A stretch of DNA of 64,000 nt from Botryotinia globosa. Its lineage: Eukaryota > Ascomycota > Leotiomycetes > Helotiales > Sclerotiniaceae. A program made the translations under genes and the position numbers. The notes under the pieces are model-generated. The model made no database searches. It saw only the letters and a list, made by a program, of their open reading frames with translations, and was not told the origin of the DNA. How positions within the stretch are numbered: position 1 is the first letter of the stretch; every line of letters starts with the position of its first letter. The stretch covers positions 1,488,001 through 1,552,000 of the forward strand of contig RCSZ01000015.1 of assembly GCA_014898425.1 (NCBI GenBank), written 5' to 3'. Of this stretch, positions 12,107 to 22,813 are shown in pieces.

Positions 12107-12563
12107 TATTAGAGTTGATTCATTTTATCATTAACCTATAAAAATATAGAGTATTCCAAATACATTTAGAATAGTAGATCTACTATATAAACCCTATCAG
12201 ATAATCACTCCCTAATACTTACCCCCATCTTATACAAACCCATCTAATATATATAAATCTATAAATATAAATCTATAAATATAAATCTATAAATATAAAT
12301 CTATAAATATAAATCTATAAATATAAAATACTAAAAATATATTAATTATAATTAAACTAATTATTAAGATTAAATTCAAAATACAATTTATTTTTATTTA
12401 GATTTATCAAATAAAAAACTCAGAATAAGATATCTTTATATTCAGAATATAATATTAGAATTAATTCACTTTGTTATTAACCTACAAAAACATAAAGTGT
12501 TCCGAATACATTCGGAATAGTAGATTTACTATATAAACCCTATCAGGTGATCGCTCCCTAACA
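12107..12563 (+). mobile_element. Short LTR element (TRIM-like) with 111-bp LTRs
   Basis: Two equal-length 111-bp direct repeats, 12107-12217 and 12453-12563, differ almost only by transitions. Restoring them gives TGTTAG..CTAACA ends, a classic inverted LTR terminus. Flanking pentamers are tcatc (12102-12106) and ttatc (12564-12568), identical except for one C/T difference, as expected for a mutated target-site duplication. The 235-bp interior has no coding capacity and includes 14-bp tandem repeats. The total length of 457 bp fits terminal-repeat retrotransposons in miniature. Confidence 0.68.
12253..12326. repeat. 14-bp tandem repeats inside the short LTR element
   Basis: Roughly five copies of aatctataaatata lie between the two 111-bp LTRs. 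Confidence 0.85.
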
Positions 12564-12577
12564 TTATCTCATCTCAC

Positions 12578-13406
12578 TAAATCGACCACCCTACTTTCAG
12601 GCCACCCCTCTTTTGAGCCACCCTTTTATATAAAAAATCACTTTTTTAGCCTACTAATATCTCTATTGAATATAATTTAAGAAAAATTTATATATATATA
12701 ATTCGAATTATTTCAAATTTATATTAGAATTTTGAGATTTTTAAGATTTTTCTAAATCGATTTTTAAACCTTCAAAATATCGATTTTCAATTTATATAGA
12801 AATTATATACAAATGTCAAACTTTTATATAATCTTTAATAACATTTTAATAACCACAATTAAAAAAGAATTATATATCTTTTTAAAAAATTCAAATCTCA
12901 ATCTATATAGAAATTTCAATTTCTTTAAAAATATATATATATAAAGATATAATATATAGTGAATTAAGAATAATATAACTAATCCCTACAATCTTAAACA
13001 TACCCCTTTAAATATTTATTTATAAGAAATTATTTATTTTTTCAAGATTTTTTAAATCGCACATCTTACAAATGGATAATAAAATTTTACAATTCATTCC
13101 AACTATTTTTCCTTAAAAGGTATTAAAAATCATATAAAAGTTTGATGTAAATAAATTTATATATAATTTTTCTATATAAATATAAAATCGATATTTTAAA
13201 ACTTTAGAAATCAATCTATAAAAATCCTAAAAATCCTAAAAATCTCAAAATTTCAAAATAGATTTAAAATAACTCGAATTATATATATAAATCTTTATGA
13301 AATTATATTTAATATCGAGGATAATATTAATAAATTAAAAAAGTAATTGTTGATATAAAAAAGTAGCTCAAAAAAGAAATAATCTAAAAATAGAGTGATT
13401 GACTTA
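12578..13406. mobile_element. Fold-back / MITE-like element with ~270-bp terminal inverted repeats
   Basis: The left end TAAATCGACCACCC (12578) matches the reverse complement of the right end, TAAGTCAATCACTC (to 13406). The arms stay homologous inward for roughly 270 bp (about 12578-12860 versus 13110-13406), with conserved aaatatcgattt, taattcga and aaacttttata segments. Differences in the outer arm are C-to-T transitions. The element is bounded by TA on both sides, consistent with a TA target as in Tc1/mariner-type elements. The interior has no transposase frame. A second copy of the outer end starts at 63925. Confidence 0.72.
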
Positions 13407-14293
13407 TATAAAATATTCCCCTCCCCTCCCCTTCCCTTCTCTTTTTTCACCAGCCCTCTTTTCCTTCTCTCCTCTTTTCATTTTTTCACAGAAATTATAA
13501 AAATCTCTTTATACTATATAATATAATTCTATTAACAATTCCTCTATTATATATTATTACATATTAAATATTCTAATATATATATCTCTCCCTTTCTTTC
13601 TCTCTCCCTCTCTCCCTCTCTCCCTCTCATTTCGTTACTTCATTATCTCATCCTATCACCTCATATCTCATCCTATCACCTCATATCTCATCCTACTATC
13701 TCATCTCACTATCCTACTATCTCATCTCACTATCCCACTATTTCATTCAACCCCTTCAATTAAAAATCCAAATCTAAATCCAAATCCAATCCAATCCAAT
13801 TCACAATCTCACAATCTCACAATTACAACTGATTAAAAACCATCACCGAAACAAAACATTCCATTCTATATAAATAGAATTGTATATTCCATCCCCTCAT
13901 CCCCCCATCCCCACCATCCCATCCCCTATTCCCAAATACTATAATAAAAAAAGCCCATCATTTAAAACTAATATTCAATATCAACACTCAAGATATTAAT
14001 CTTTCCTCTCCCTAATACTACATAAACAAGTACCATACTATAGGAAAACACATACACTTGTAATGTTACAACACTCAAACTCGACATATACTATGTTCAA
14101 AACTGGATGAGCTACATAGACGAGCTGTGTGGGATATTTGCAGATTCATTTATATCAATATAACATTCAAAGTGATTACCAAGTAGCATACCTATTTAGA
14201 TACTATCCAAGCCATCTTAAATCCTCCCATCCCTCCTATAAACAGAATCACATCCCACACAACCCCCTCACACAATCCCTCATCCATAACTTC
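13407..14293. other. Non-coding, pyrimidine-rich boundary of the AT block
   Basis: Contains TCTCCC-type and ATCCTATCACCTC repeats at about 13580-13740 and the 3' flank of the next minus-strand gene. No gene is seen. Confidence 0.5.
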
Positions 14294-15505
14294 TCAAACA
14301 ACAACGTGCATACTCATATGTTCCACCGCATCCTTAATACTCCTCATCCATCTCTGATTAATACAATACGGACACCTGATCGGTTGTTCCCCAACTGGCA
14401 TCAACGAATTTTCATTCTGTTCCGGGATGGCCGGCGCTACAATTCGTTGCGCGGTATGCAGTGTGAATGGTTGTTGAGGACTTCCACTACTACCCACTCG
14501 GTTTGTATTCGGAGGTATGGGAGTTTCGACTCTATTTGCGTTTTGGTTGGTAGGCGCCCCGTTATTCATGGGTGTGTTCATCTTGTTATTCGTTCCATTT
14601 CCATTTCCATTTCCATTCCCATGATTATTCATATCGGAAAAGAGAACTTGGTTTTGCGGCATGTTATTGTTTCCTTGCATAGCATTGCCATTATTTTCAC
14701 TGCCACCCCCACCCCCACTACCACTCCCAGACCCATTTCCAGAAATTGTACCGTCACTCCCTAATCCATCACCTTGTCCTCCACTACTTTCATCTCTACT
14801 ACCTGCTTTCTTCAAAATTTCCGTCTTTGCTCTTCTACATTGCTGTAGATGTACTTCGGCTCCAAATTCCCTCATCATACGATCTCGAATTTCCACTGGT
14901 GCCGTATCTTTCGTAATCGTCATCAATTTTGGTAAAATTCCCATAAGAAATGGTAATCGACTAGCGCTATTCCTCTGAACTTTTGGTAGAACAGGTAAAA
15001 CTTGGCCTGAAATTGCCATTCCATTACTTGCTCCATTACGTTGTTCAATAACTCTCGCTCCGGGGATAATATGACCATTTTCCCCTTCTCCAGTTCTAAC
15101 CACCATACCAGGTGGTATCCCCATCCCAACTCCGCCCATCCCCCCATTTCCATTCTGACCCATCCCGACCGACATCCCCCCAACATTTCCATCCCATCCC
15201 CCATTAACTTGCCCCCTCCCTACTCCCCCGGCACCTGGATGTCCAACACTAACCAAATCATCCAAACAAGTATGTCTCTCCCTCAACACCGTAACCCTAG
15301 CCAACGGTTCTCTCCCTCCCCTCCTCTCCCAATTACACCTCACCACAAAAGGACATCCTGGATCCCTCTTACATCCCACCCTCACTCTCCCAGTATCACT
15401 TTTCAAAATCCTCGGTTCAAAATGTGCTTCAATCGCCCAAGCGTGTAGCGCTTCTTTAAAAGCTTTTAAAGAAGGAAATTCCTGTCGAAGTTGTAAAGGT
15501 GGCAT
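14294..15505 (-). CDS. Zinc-finger protein of unknown function (FAR1/MULE-like N-terminus)
   Basis: A single-exon frame of 403 aa from ATG 15505. The frame is open further upstream, but only to a non-ATG codon. The N-terminal 90 residues (starting MPPLQLRQEFPSLKAFKEAL) resemble the DNA-binding N-terminus of MULE/FAR1-type proteins: a helix-rich start, then an RVRVGCKRDPGCPFVVRC segment and RERHTC, giving a C..C..C..H-x-C zinc-binding pattern. The middle is low-complexity (Gly/Asn/Ser/Met-rich). The last 30 residues hold CPYC..H-x3-H, a C2H2-like finger (CPYCINQRWM..EHMSMH). There is no transposase catalytic domain, so if it derives from a transposon it is domesticated. A nuclear DNA-binding role is inferred. 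The 5' flank contains many microsatellites and a perfect TTACGTAA-centred palindrome. Confidence 0.75.
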   Translation of the reverse strand: MPPLQLRQEFPSLKAFKEALHAWAIEAHFEPRILKSDTGRVRVGCKRDPGCPFVVRCNWERRGGREPLARVTVLRERHTCLDDLVSVGHPGAGGVGRGQVNGGWDGNVGGMSVGMGQNGNGGMGGVGMGIPPGMVVRTGEGENGHIIPGARVIEQRNGASNGMAISGQVLPVLPKVQRNSASRLPFLMGILPKLMTITKDTAPVEIRDRMMREFGAEVHLQQCRRAKTEILKKAGSRDESSGGQGDGLGSDGTISGNGSGSGSGGGGGSENNGNAMQGNNNMPQNQVLFSDMNNHGNGNGNGNGTNNKMNTPMNNGAPTNQNANRVETPIPPNTNRVGSSGSPQQPFTLHTAQRIVAPAIPEQNENSLMPVGEQPIRCPYCINQRWMRSIKDAVEHMSMHVVV

Positions 15506-15879
15506 TTGTGATGTAAAGACAATGCTTCCGATCTTGCGCCGAACCGTATACAAAACTCAAACCCCAAATTCAGCACAAACCACAATCCTCAAAATTCCAA
15601 TCCCAATCACGTATTCCCACTAATTCCTTATCCTACAATCTCCTCAATCAAAACCACAAGTCGCGATTGAAAATCCCCCTTGCGTTGTCCCCAAACGCAA
15701 AATATCACTCTACAGTAGCTAGCTAGCTACCCAGTCCAGTACCCTCAATCACAAACCCCTCTACTCAGCTTAATAATCCAGCGACCCAAACGAAACCCCA
15801 CGATTTCCAAAATGCTTCTGGCCAGCCAAAATTCTCAAGTCCAAATCAATCTAGCGTCCACAGGGCGATCTTCAGCGTT

Positions 15880-15880
15880 A

Positions 15881-15912
<32 letters not shown>

Positions 15913-15990
15913 TCACTACGCGCCGTGGAGATCAAGTCCGAGTCCAAGTCCGAGTCCAAGTCCGAGTCCAAGTCCGAGTCCAAGTCCGAC
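15880..15990. repeat. (CCGTTG)n and CCGAGTCCAAGT tandem repeats
   Basis: About 15880-15911 is CCGTTG repeats, and about 15934-15990 is a 12-bp unit, CCGAGTCCAAGT. Confidence 0.9.
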
Positions 15991-16047
15991 TTCAGGTTCC
16001 AGCTCAAGCTGACCCAAGTACAAATAAATCGACCCCTCGCACCAATC

Positions 16048-16105
<58 letters not shown>
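16048..16105. repeat. (AATC)n microsatellite
   Basis: About 14 tandem AATC units. Confidence 0.95.
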
Positions 16106-16106
<1 letters not shown>

Positions 16107-16531
16107 CACACAACCCCCCAAGCAACTTTTGCAAAAGCCCAGTCCAGTATCAATTACCAAATACCAAATACCAAACACCCCCAAAACAAATCCAAACAAA
16201 TCCAAACAAATCGTCCACGAATCGCTTTCACTAATAAATGATACTTTGTCGCAACCGTTTCATACATACGTCTCGTCGCATACGTCTCGTCGCATACGTC
16301 TCGTCGCATACATACATACGTTTCATACATACGTTTCATACATACGTCTCATACATTCATCTCACACATTCGATAAGAAAAGAAGCTCGCGCGGTGGAGA
16401 AGAAGGGTTAAACTTTAACAATTCGGGGTAGTCAAGATAGAGAGGAAGAAAGAAAGAGGGGTGTTTGGGGTTGGGGTGGGAGGATGCTCGGAAGAAAGAT
16501 AAAGTGGCACGCACCAACCATCATTTCTTTC

Positions 16532-16545
16532 TTCTTACGTAAGAA
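16532..16545. promoter_or_regulatory. Perfect 14-bp palindrome centred on TTACGTAA
   Basis: The sequence TTCTTACGTAAGAA is a perfect inverted repeat. TTACGTAA is the known core for Yap/Pap1-type bZIP factors. It lies about 1.0 kb upstream of the zinc-finger gene start; regulatory use is inferred only. Confidence 0.35.
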
Positions 16546-16669
16546 TTTCGCAGGGGTTATGTTACTTTATGGATCCTGCTATCTGTGTCATTTGGGATAT
16601 ATCAGCTAGCGTGTGAATAAGCTCACCGGGTGGTCATATTAATAACCTAGGATGATTTATTTGATTTCA

Positions 16670-16822
16670 ACATTAATATCAATATTAATATTAAAATCAA
16701 TATTAAAATCAATATCAACATCAACATCAACATCAATATCAATATCAACATCAATATCAATATCAACATCAACATCAACATCAACATCAACATCAACATC
16801 AATATCAACATCAACATCAATA
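16670..16822. repeat. (ATCAAC/ATCAAT)n microsatellite
   Basis: About 150 bp of imperfect 6-bp units; codon-like repeats on both strands are artefacts. Confidence 0.95.
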
Positions 16823-17357
16823 CAATACAATACACACTCTAAACTCCACAAACTTCTCAATCCATTCAATTGAATATTTAAATGCTCGCTGCTTAGGTAT
16901 TCATTCACACACTAAATAAGAACTTGGTCGTCGCCATCATCATCTCTTTTATTTTCTCCCTCTCCTCCTCCTCCTCCTCCTCCTCTCCCTCTCCCTCATT
17001 CCCAATTCCATCTCCGTCCCCCATAACTTAAAAAGCAATTGGTAGCTAATTTCCTCCAACAAATGAAATTTCCATGGTATGTCCGTCATGCAGCCCAAAA
17101 TGTTCAAAAGGAAAAAACAAGGGGTGATGAAGAAGAAGCGCCATAATGATAACGCCCAGTGCCTCCCTAATATTCTTATACCCGATAGAATGTTGACGAA
17201 AAGGTAAGAAGAATGGTATTGTTAAATAAAATGTGTTGATCTGCATCAAAATGAGTGTGGTTTTGGCTGCCAAAAAGTGTACCAGCAACTATTACCCACC
17301 CCCTACAGAGGAATTGTCTGTACATCCGAAGCAGATTAAGAAAGTGCAAGTGCCAAG

Positions 17358-17388
<31 letters not shown>
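17358..17388. repeat. 31-bp A homopolymer
   Basis: An uninterrupted A run about 100 bp downstream of the BEM1 stop codon (T run on the gene's strand). Confidence 0.95.
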
Positions 17389-17391
<3 letters not shown>

Positions 17392-17492
17392 GCGATAGAA
17401 CATTTCGTTCAAAGAATCGACAAGAGTTGTTTGTTCTCCATTGCCCGTGCAGTACCAGATACATGTAGATGTAAAAGTTGTGATCGATGATA

Positions 17493-19605
17493 CTATTGAT
17501 ATTCGACGTAAATAATAAGCTTATCGTTCCGTTGTAGAGCAATGTCCAAATCATTGTCGCTCATTAGGTTGGGCTTTTCCCCGCTGGGCTCGTCCTTGTA
17601 GTATAGTGCAATTTCATCCCCTTGTGGAATCTTCAAGCGATCACTGATCTTCTCATAAAGCTGCTGAAACTGAATATCGGTAGGTACTCGAATGGCAATC
17701 AGGTCATCGCCGAAATAGATCTTGACCTTCATAGCAGATGGAGATGGTAGTTGCCCATTGACATTATTGGCTGGAGATAATAATGAGTTGCTGGATGGTT
17801 GAGAGAGAGATGAGGTCTGACGTGTTGGACCTTGATCATTAATGACCGATAACGATGATTGTCCTCTTTGATGACCTGGAGCGGCTGTCAAGCCCGCAGG
17901 TGCCCCGCTCGAATAATTTTCACCGTTCAAATCGCCCCTCGAAGATTGCCTAGATGCGGCTTGTGTTCTTGAATCGTTTGATGACTGTTGTGAACCACCC
18001 GATAGACGATATTCTTCTTCAACTGCGTTTGGATCCATCTCGTAATCTCCTTCTCGAGGCGCAAAGAACTGCTTAACAAGAGTGCATCTTGAGATGTATG
18101 GGGGCTGGGTTAAGAGGCTCTTGACATAGGCATCAAGATTATGTTGTCTTCCTTCGGTAATCGCGTCTGTAACATAGTTGACAGGTCCTGGCATGTACGG
18201 CAAGCTTCTCTTCTGCGTGCCAGTGTTTCCTGCCTCCGCTGGGAACTCTGTCAAGAGAGCAATCTGAAAATCGTAAAAGTCTTCGTAATATCTCGAAAGT
18301 TCCCAATGTCTCCCATCTTCCAGACCAGCCTCGATCACGAACCAGTATTTATCTTCAGCGAAACAGTATCGCGGTATCCGCGCCGATATTGGAGCGTATA
18401 ATTGGGACGTAGATTTGGATGGCACAGAATATGGGTTTTGCGGGACTTGTTGGGCGGGTTGAGATGCTCTTGCTTGTTGTGATTGCCGTTGGTCCTGATC
18501 TTGTGTTAGTTTTGAATCTCCATCTGCGCGTTTCAGTACATACATAGCTTTGACCATTCTGCTGACTCTGCCTTGAGTTTTGTTGTTGCAGACTCATTCT
18601 CTCCATGCTCTGCTGCATTTGTTGTTGTTGCTGCTGCTGCTGCTGCTGCTGTTGTTGTGAAGAGCCATTGGGAACTTCGAATTTGCCCAAGGTAATGCTA
18701 CTATTCTTATAATCGGCGGCCATTCGCTTCCATTCTTCGACTTTGGGCACACCCGCTCTGCGAACTGCCTCTTGCGCGTTTGGCACCGCTTTTCCAGTGC
18801 CCATATCGCGTATCTCGATGAAATCAACTGGTATTAGTCCGGGACCCCCAAGTCGCCCAATGGGTTTCGCGACAAACCATTCGGGATTCGATTGAGCAAT
18901 CACGATGATTGCTTCTCCAGCCTTGGCTTCCAATTCATCGGGCCTTTCGGCCGCAAAATCGTACATAACCACTCCGTAAACCATCGCACCGGTGCCTTTC
19001 ATTGTCTTTGAAAATCTCTGACCTCCACCGCTATCTGGTGGACTCGCCAGTGTCCCTGAACCGGACATGTCGGAATAACCCGAATCATGATCCACCTTCA
19101 TACCCATAGGCGACTTATCTGATAGAGATTGGCCACTATCCCGCTCAGTCTTTCCTAACGCTTGAAAGTATGCAACAGGTACCAAACCCCTCGCGTCTGG
19201 CACTGCAGGATTACACGCTTCATACCAATCCGTATCGTTTTCTCGTCCTATAACATGAAAGAAGTCGCCCCTCGTAAAACCCAATTCTTGATTTGATGAT
19301 GGCTCATAATCGTACAATGCGCGAATAACCTATAATAATTGCAGATCGTTAGGAAATGCGAAATTGATGCAGTTGCGACTCGTGCACACGGAATTCGGCA
19401 TACCTTTTTTGGAGGGACAATCGCGACGGCAGATTTGGGCGTGAGAGAAATATGGTGAGCTTTTGAATCGGGCTTTTCGCCTTTAATTGACCTACGAAGA
19501 GCCTGATAGACAATCATAATATGTCAGCGATGACTCCTCCCCAACGTGGATTTTTACAATCCACCGATCAAGTCAGAAACTGGTTGGGTGGTTACTGACC
19601 TTCAT
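17493..19605 (-). CDS. BEM1: Bud emergence scaffold protein Bem1/Scd2
   Basis: Four exons: 19600-19605 (just Met-Lys), 19404-19502, 18544-19329 and 17493-18494, giving 630 aa, with introns of 97, 74 and 49 nt. The 49-nt intron has a GTATGT donor, CTAAC branch and CAG acceptor, and resolves an apparent frame break. Bem1 tethers the Cdc42 exchange factor Cdc24 and PAK kinases at polarity sites. Domains: SH3-1 about 36-95 (ALYDYEP..GLVPVAYF), SH3-2 about 150-212 (MYDFAAERPDELEAKAGE..GLIPVDFIEI), a polyglutamine stretch near residue 265, PX about 335-450 (PRYCFAEDKYWFVIEA..RYYEDFYDFQ), and a C-terminal PB1 about 552-630 (MKVKIYFGDDL, acidic SDNDLDIAL) that binds Cdc24. The order SH3-SH3-PX-PB1 is diagnostic. 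A GGTA-type microsatellite sits in the 5' leader. Confidence 0.95.
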
Positions 19606-19650
19606 TATTCAGATTGCTTTATCGTTATGTCGTACTCGTCGAGAATGCAA

Positions 19651-19765
19651 GCCAGGTAGGTAGGTAGGTAGGTAGGTGGGTAGGTGGTGGGTAGGTCGGT
19701 AGGTGGTGGGTAGGTCGGTAGGTGGTGGTGGGTAGGTGGGTAGGTCGGTAGGTCGATAGGTAAAT
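19651..19765. repeat. GGTA/GGTC/GGTGG-type microsatellite
   Basis: Imperfect tetranucleotide-like repeats just upstream of the BEM1 start codon, probably within its 5' leader or promoter. Confidence 0.9.
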
Positions 19766-19904
19766 GGATGAATGAATGAATGAGTGAACAATAGAAGAAA
19801 GAGAAAATGAGATTTTCTTATTGGAATTGTTGATATCGAGGGCAGTAGTTATGATTGTCGACACGAATTGGTGTAAATAATATTATGGCTAGGGATCGAT
19901 GATT

Positions 19905-19909
19905 GCTCT

Positions 19910-19940
<31 letters not shown>

Positions 19941-19990
19941 TCCTCTGCTTCTGCTTCCTCTGCTTCTGCTTCCTCTGCTTCCTCTGCTGG
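19905..19990. repeat. CTG and CTTCTG/CCTCTG repeat tract
   Basis: Runs of gctgct followed by cctctgcttctg units. The Ala/Ser-rich and Glu/Ala-rich frames read through it are artefacts. Confidence 0.9.
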
Positions 19991-22813
19991 ATTCTTGAAT
20001 AACTTTCCGGTCCTTTTATTTTTACTTTTCCTTTCCCTTTCCCTTTTACTCTCCCTTTCCCATTTCCTTTCCCTGTTCTCGATGCAATGCAACCCTTCCA
20101 ACTTTCTTTATGGCGGCGATAAAACCCCCAGCGCTACTCCGAGTCCACTACTGTACACTACGAAATAACTAGCCTCGAGCTAGCATGCAAGAAGGGGGGG
20201 ACTGATAAGGTGGGGTGATTAAGAAGATGTGAATCCTGCAGAGGAAAAACAGACGATGGAGAGATGGGTTATGGTTATGTTATATGTAGGTAGTGTGATG
20301 TGGGATTGAGAGAGAGATGGGGTGATGGGAAGAAGAAGAATCCTATATATTGCGCGCGTCGTATGTGATGTGAAAAAGTTGGTGCGAAGTGTGTCTGGAC
20401 AGAATAGAACAGAACAGAATGGGATGAAGGCTGGCTGGCTGGCTGGCTTGCTTGCTTGCCTGCCTGCGTGCAATAAAAGAGGGAGGGGTGGTAGAAAAGA
20501 GGAATAAGCTAGTTGCAAAACGAGGTAATACCTATTTCTTCTTTTTTGGAGGAAAGGATTTTCTAGCATCCGGTTGAGACGGGGTGATGGAATCTTGGGA
20601 AAAGAAAGAGAATGGATGAGATGATGGTTCGTTTCTCGCTCTTGAGTAATATCGTAGCTAGGATCGAGTTCAATATATTTTGCATATCGAGATTTGATCA
20701 TGCATTCATTGAGCATCAGAGTAGTAAGTGGTGGATTTTGATTTGCTTGCTCTAGGAGGATGATATAATACTGTTCTACGGCCTTTTCTTTGTTGGATCA
20801 AAGAATCTCCCGTATAATACTTCCACCCAAGGATTTGAGGATGCTTGGCTTGCAGTGAGGAAAGGAGTGTGCATGGTGATGATGGATGAGGATTGTTTTT
20901 ATCGGATGGGATTTGTGGGAGGATGTGAGAGGATGTGAGAGGATATAGTATATAGTATATAGTATATATATACATAGAAATACATATACATATATATATA
21001 TATTCCCCAATACCTCCATCAGATATCTCTCCATTCACACATCAACATCAACATCATCTCTGCTCTCTCTACCCAGTTCTCATCTAGTGATGAGTAATCA
21101 AGAGATATCAATGTTGTGATACGAGTACATACCACCTAGAAGAGTATACTTTGTTCGTATAATAAACAATGGATATCATTTCAATACCTAGTATGTCCCT
21201 AGCATTCCTAGTATTCCTAGTATTCCAATCTACCTAGTACCCAGAAAGAACATTGGCACAACACAATCTAGAATTCTCTTACTTTGGCCTCACACACACT
21301 CTCTCTCCCTCTCACATCAATCTCACATCCATCTCTCGGTACAGACATCTTCATTTGGGGATGCGTGAAGGATATCCACCATGACCGTTACGAGACGTTT
21401 GATATACACTCTCCAAGTCGGGCTAACTGCCACTAGGAACGTTTCTTTAATTTAGATGCCGCTTTTGGGCTGCGTCGTGTCACGTGTGGGATTCTGGGAT
21501 GAATCATCATGGAGACGTTGGTATCAGTTGAGTGATTGAATCGCATAGGGTTGGAGAATGAGTAATAAGTAGTAAGTACTAATAAGTAATATACCAAGTA
21601 GAATACGACCTAGCTATATTCACACATGGCATGAATAAAGTCTTTCCATCTGCCTGTCAATAATTCAATTCAATTCAATTCAATTCAACTAAAAGTATAA
21701 TTAATACTAGGTAATAACGAATAAAGCAATAACACATACATTACCTACATTACATTACATTCCAAGCCAATAAACCCTTACTGCATTACCTCTATCCATC
21801 CATCCATTCATCCATCCATTCATCCAATTCTTTCTCATCATAATTAATAAAATCTCTTATCGATACCCTCCCTCCCTACCTCCCTACCTCCCTATCGATA
21901 ACTAAAACCTTTTCATCACTCATCACTCATCACTCATCACTCAAGGTTGACACAGACACGGACACGGACACGGTTAATTCAGTTCAATTCGATTCGGAAG
22001 AGTGCGCACTGGGAAGTCTCCATGTGGTGTTTATTAACCAATTCCTATTTTCTAGCCATAAAGATATGCTTCTCATCGTATATCAAAGGTACCGTTGTGA
22101 AATCTACCGTTATTAAAAATCGTCCCATGGTTAAAAACATACATGCACATCTCAAATTCAATTAAAAAGACGATGGGATGGCTGTTAGATTATTTTCAAT
22201 GTTATTGACATTTGGTATCCATCATTTGCCCCAAACGTTGGTCAGTACTACGTAATGTAAACCCTCGCCTCAAGTTGCACCATCTTCAGAGCTACGAGGG
22301 TTCTATAAGCCAACATGATAAATAAAAGGCGGTATCAACCGCCTAGAGCACACTTTTGTGCAACGCCATGCATGCAAGATTGTATCAAACGCTCCCTCCA
22401 CTAGCACCATGAAAAGGTACAAAAGAACCTTGAACTCCTGCCCCCAATGTGCTTACCATTAACGGCTAGCACTCCACTCCATCACGATACGCCAAAACCA
22501 CAAACTCCACCTAGATATTCACCATGCATCAAAGAAGAGAAAGAAAATAACAGTGCAAAAGATTTGTCCCATTCGAAACCGAACAAGGGGGAAAAGAAAA
22601 CTCGAGTGTGTTCTTGGTCGACTCGAAAATCCATTCTGTGAAAGGACAAGCGGATGAAGACGGAACGCGCAGTCATCTAGACCCACATCTCGTTCTATGA
22701 GGGGAGGCCAATTCAGGAAAATTAAATCATGTAGATTCAAGGTGAAGGGCGTCTTTGAATAACCATGGAGAGAAAAAAATGACGAAATGGGTGAAAGATG
22801 GCAATATAAAGTG

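Larger units (their letters stand above)
15506..17492. other. Long intergenic region rich in simple repeats
   Basis: The upstream region of the zinc-finger gene and the downstream region of BEM1. It holds (CCGTTG)n, CCGAGTCCAAGT repeats, (AATC)n, CATACGTCTCGTCG-type repeats (about 16262-16345), (ATCAAC/ATCAAT)n, a (CCT)n run near 16964-16985 and a 31-A homopolymer. All long frames here are repeat artefacts. Confidence 0.6.
19606..22813. other. 3.2-kb intergenic region, no supported gene
   Basis: The region upstream of BEM1 and downstream of the SAC3-like gene. It contains GGTA/GGTGG repeats, a CTG/CTTCTG tract, CTGG/CTTG repeats at about 20430-20470, and AT dinucleotide runs near 20940-21002. 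Minus-strand frames around 20219-21038 are low-complexity and unsupported. Confidence 0.5.

Noticed and set aside
16647..16908. Repetitive frames on both strands around 16.65-16.9 kb
   Set aside because: They are all translations of the ATCAAC/ATCAAT repeat.
18495..18560. Apparent frameshift in BEM1 after the glutamine-rich segment
   Set aside because: A 49-nt intron with GTATGT donor, CTAAC branch and CAG acceptor restores the frame exactly, so no lesion is needed.
20219..20716. 165-codon minus-strand frame upstream of the BEM1 region
   Set aside because: Low-complexity, derived from CTGG/CTTG and pyrimidine repeats, with no splice or domain support.
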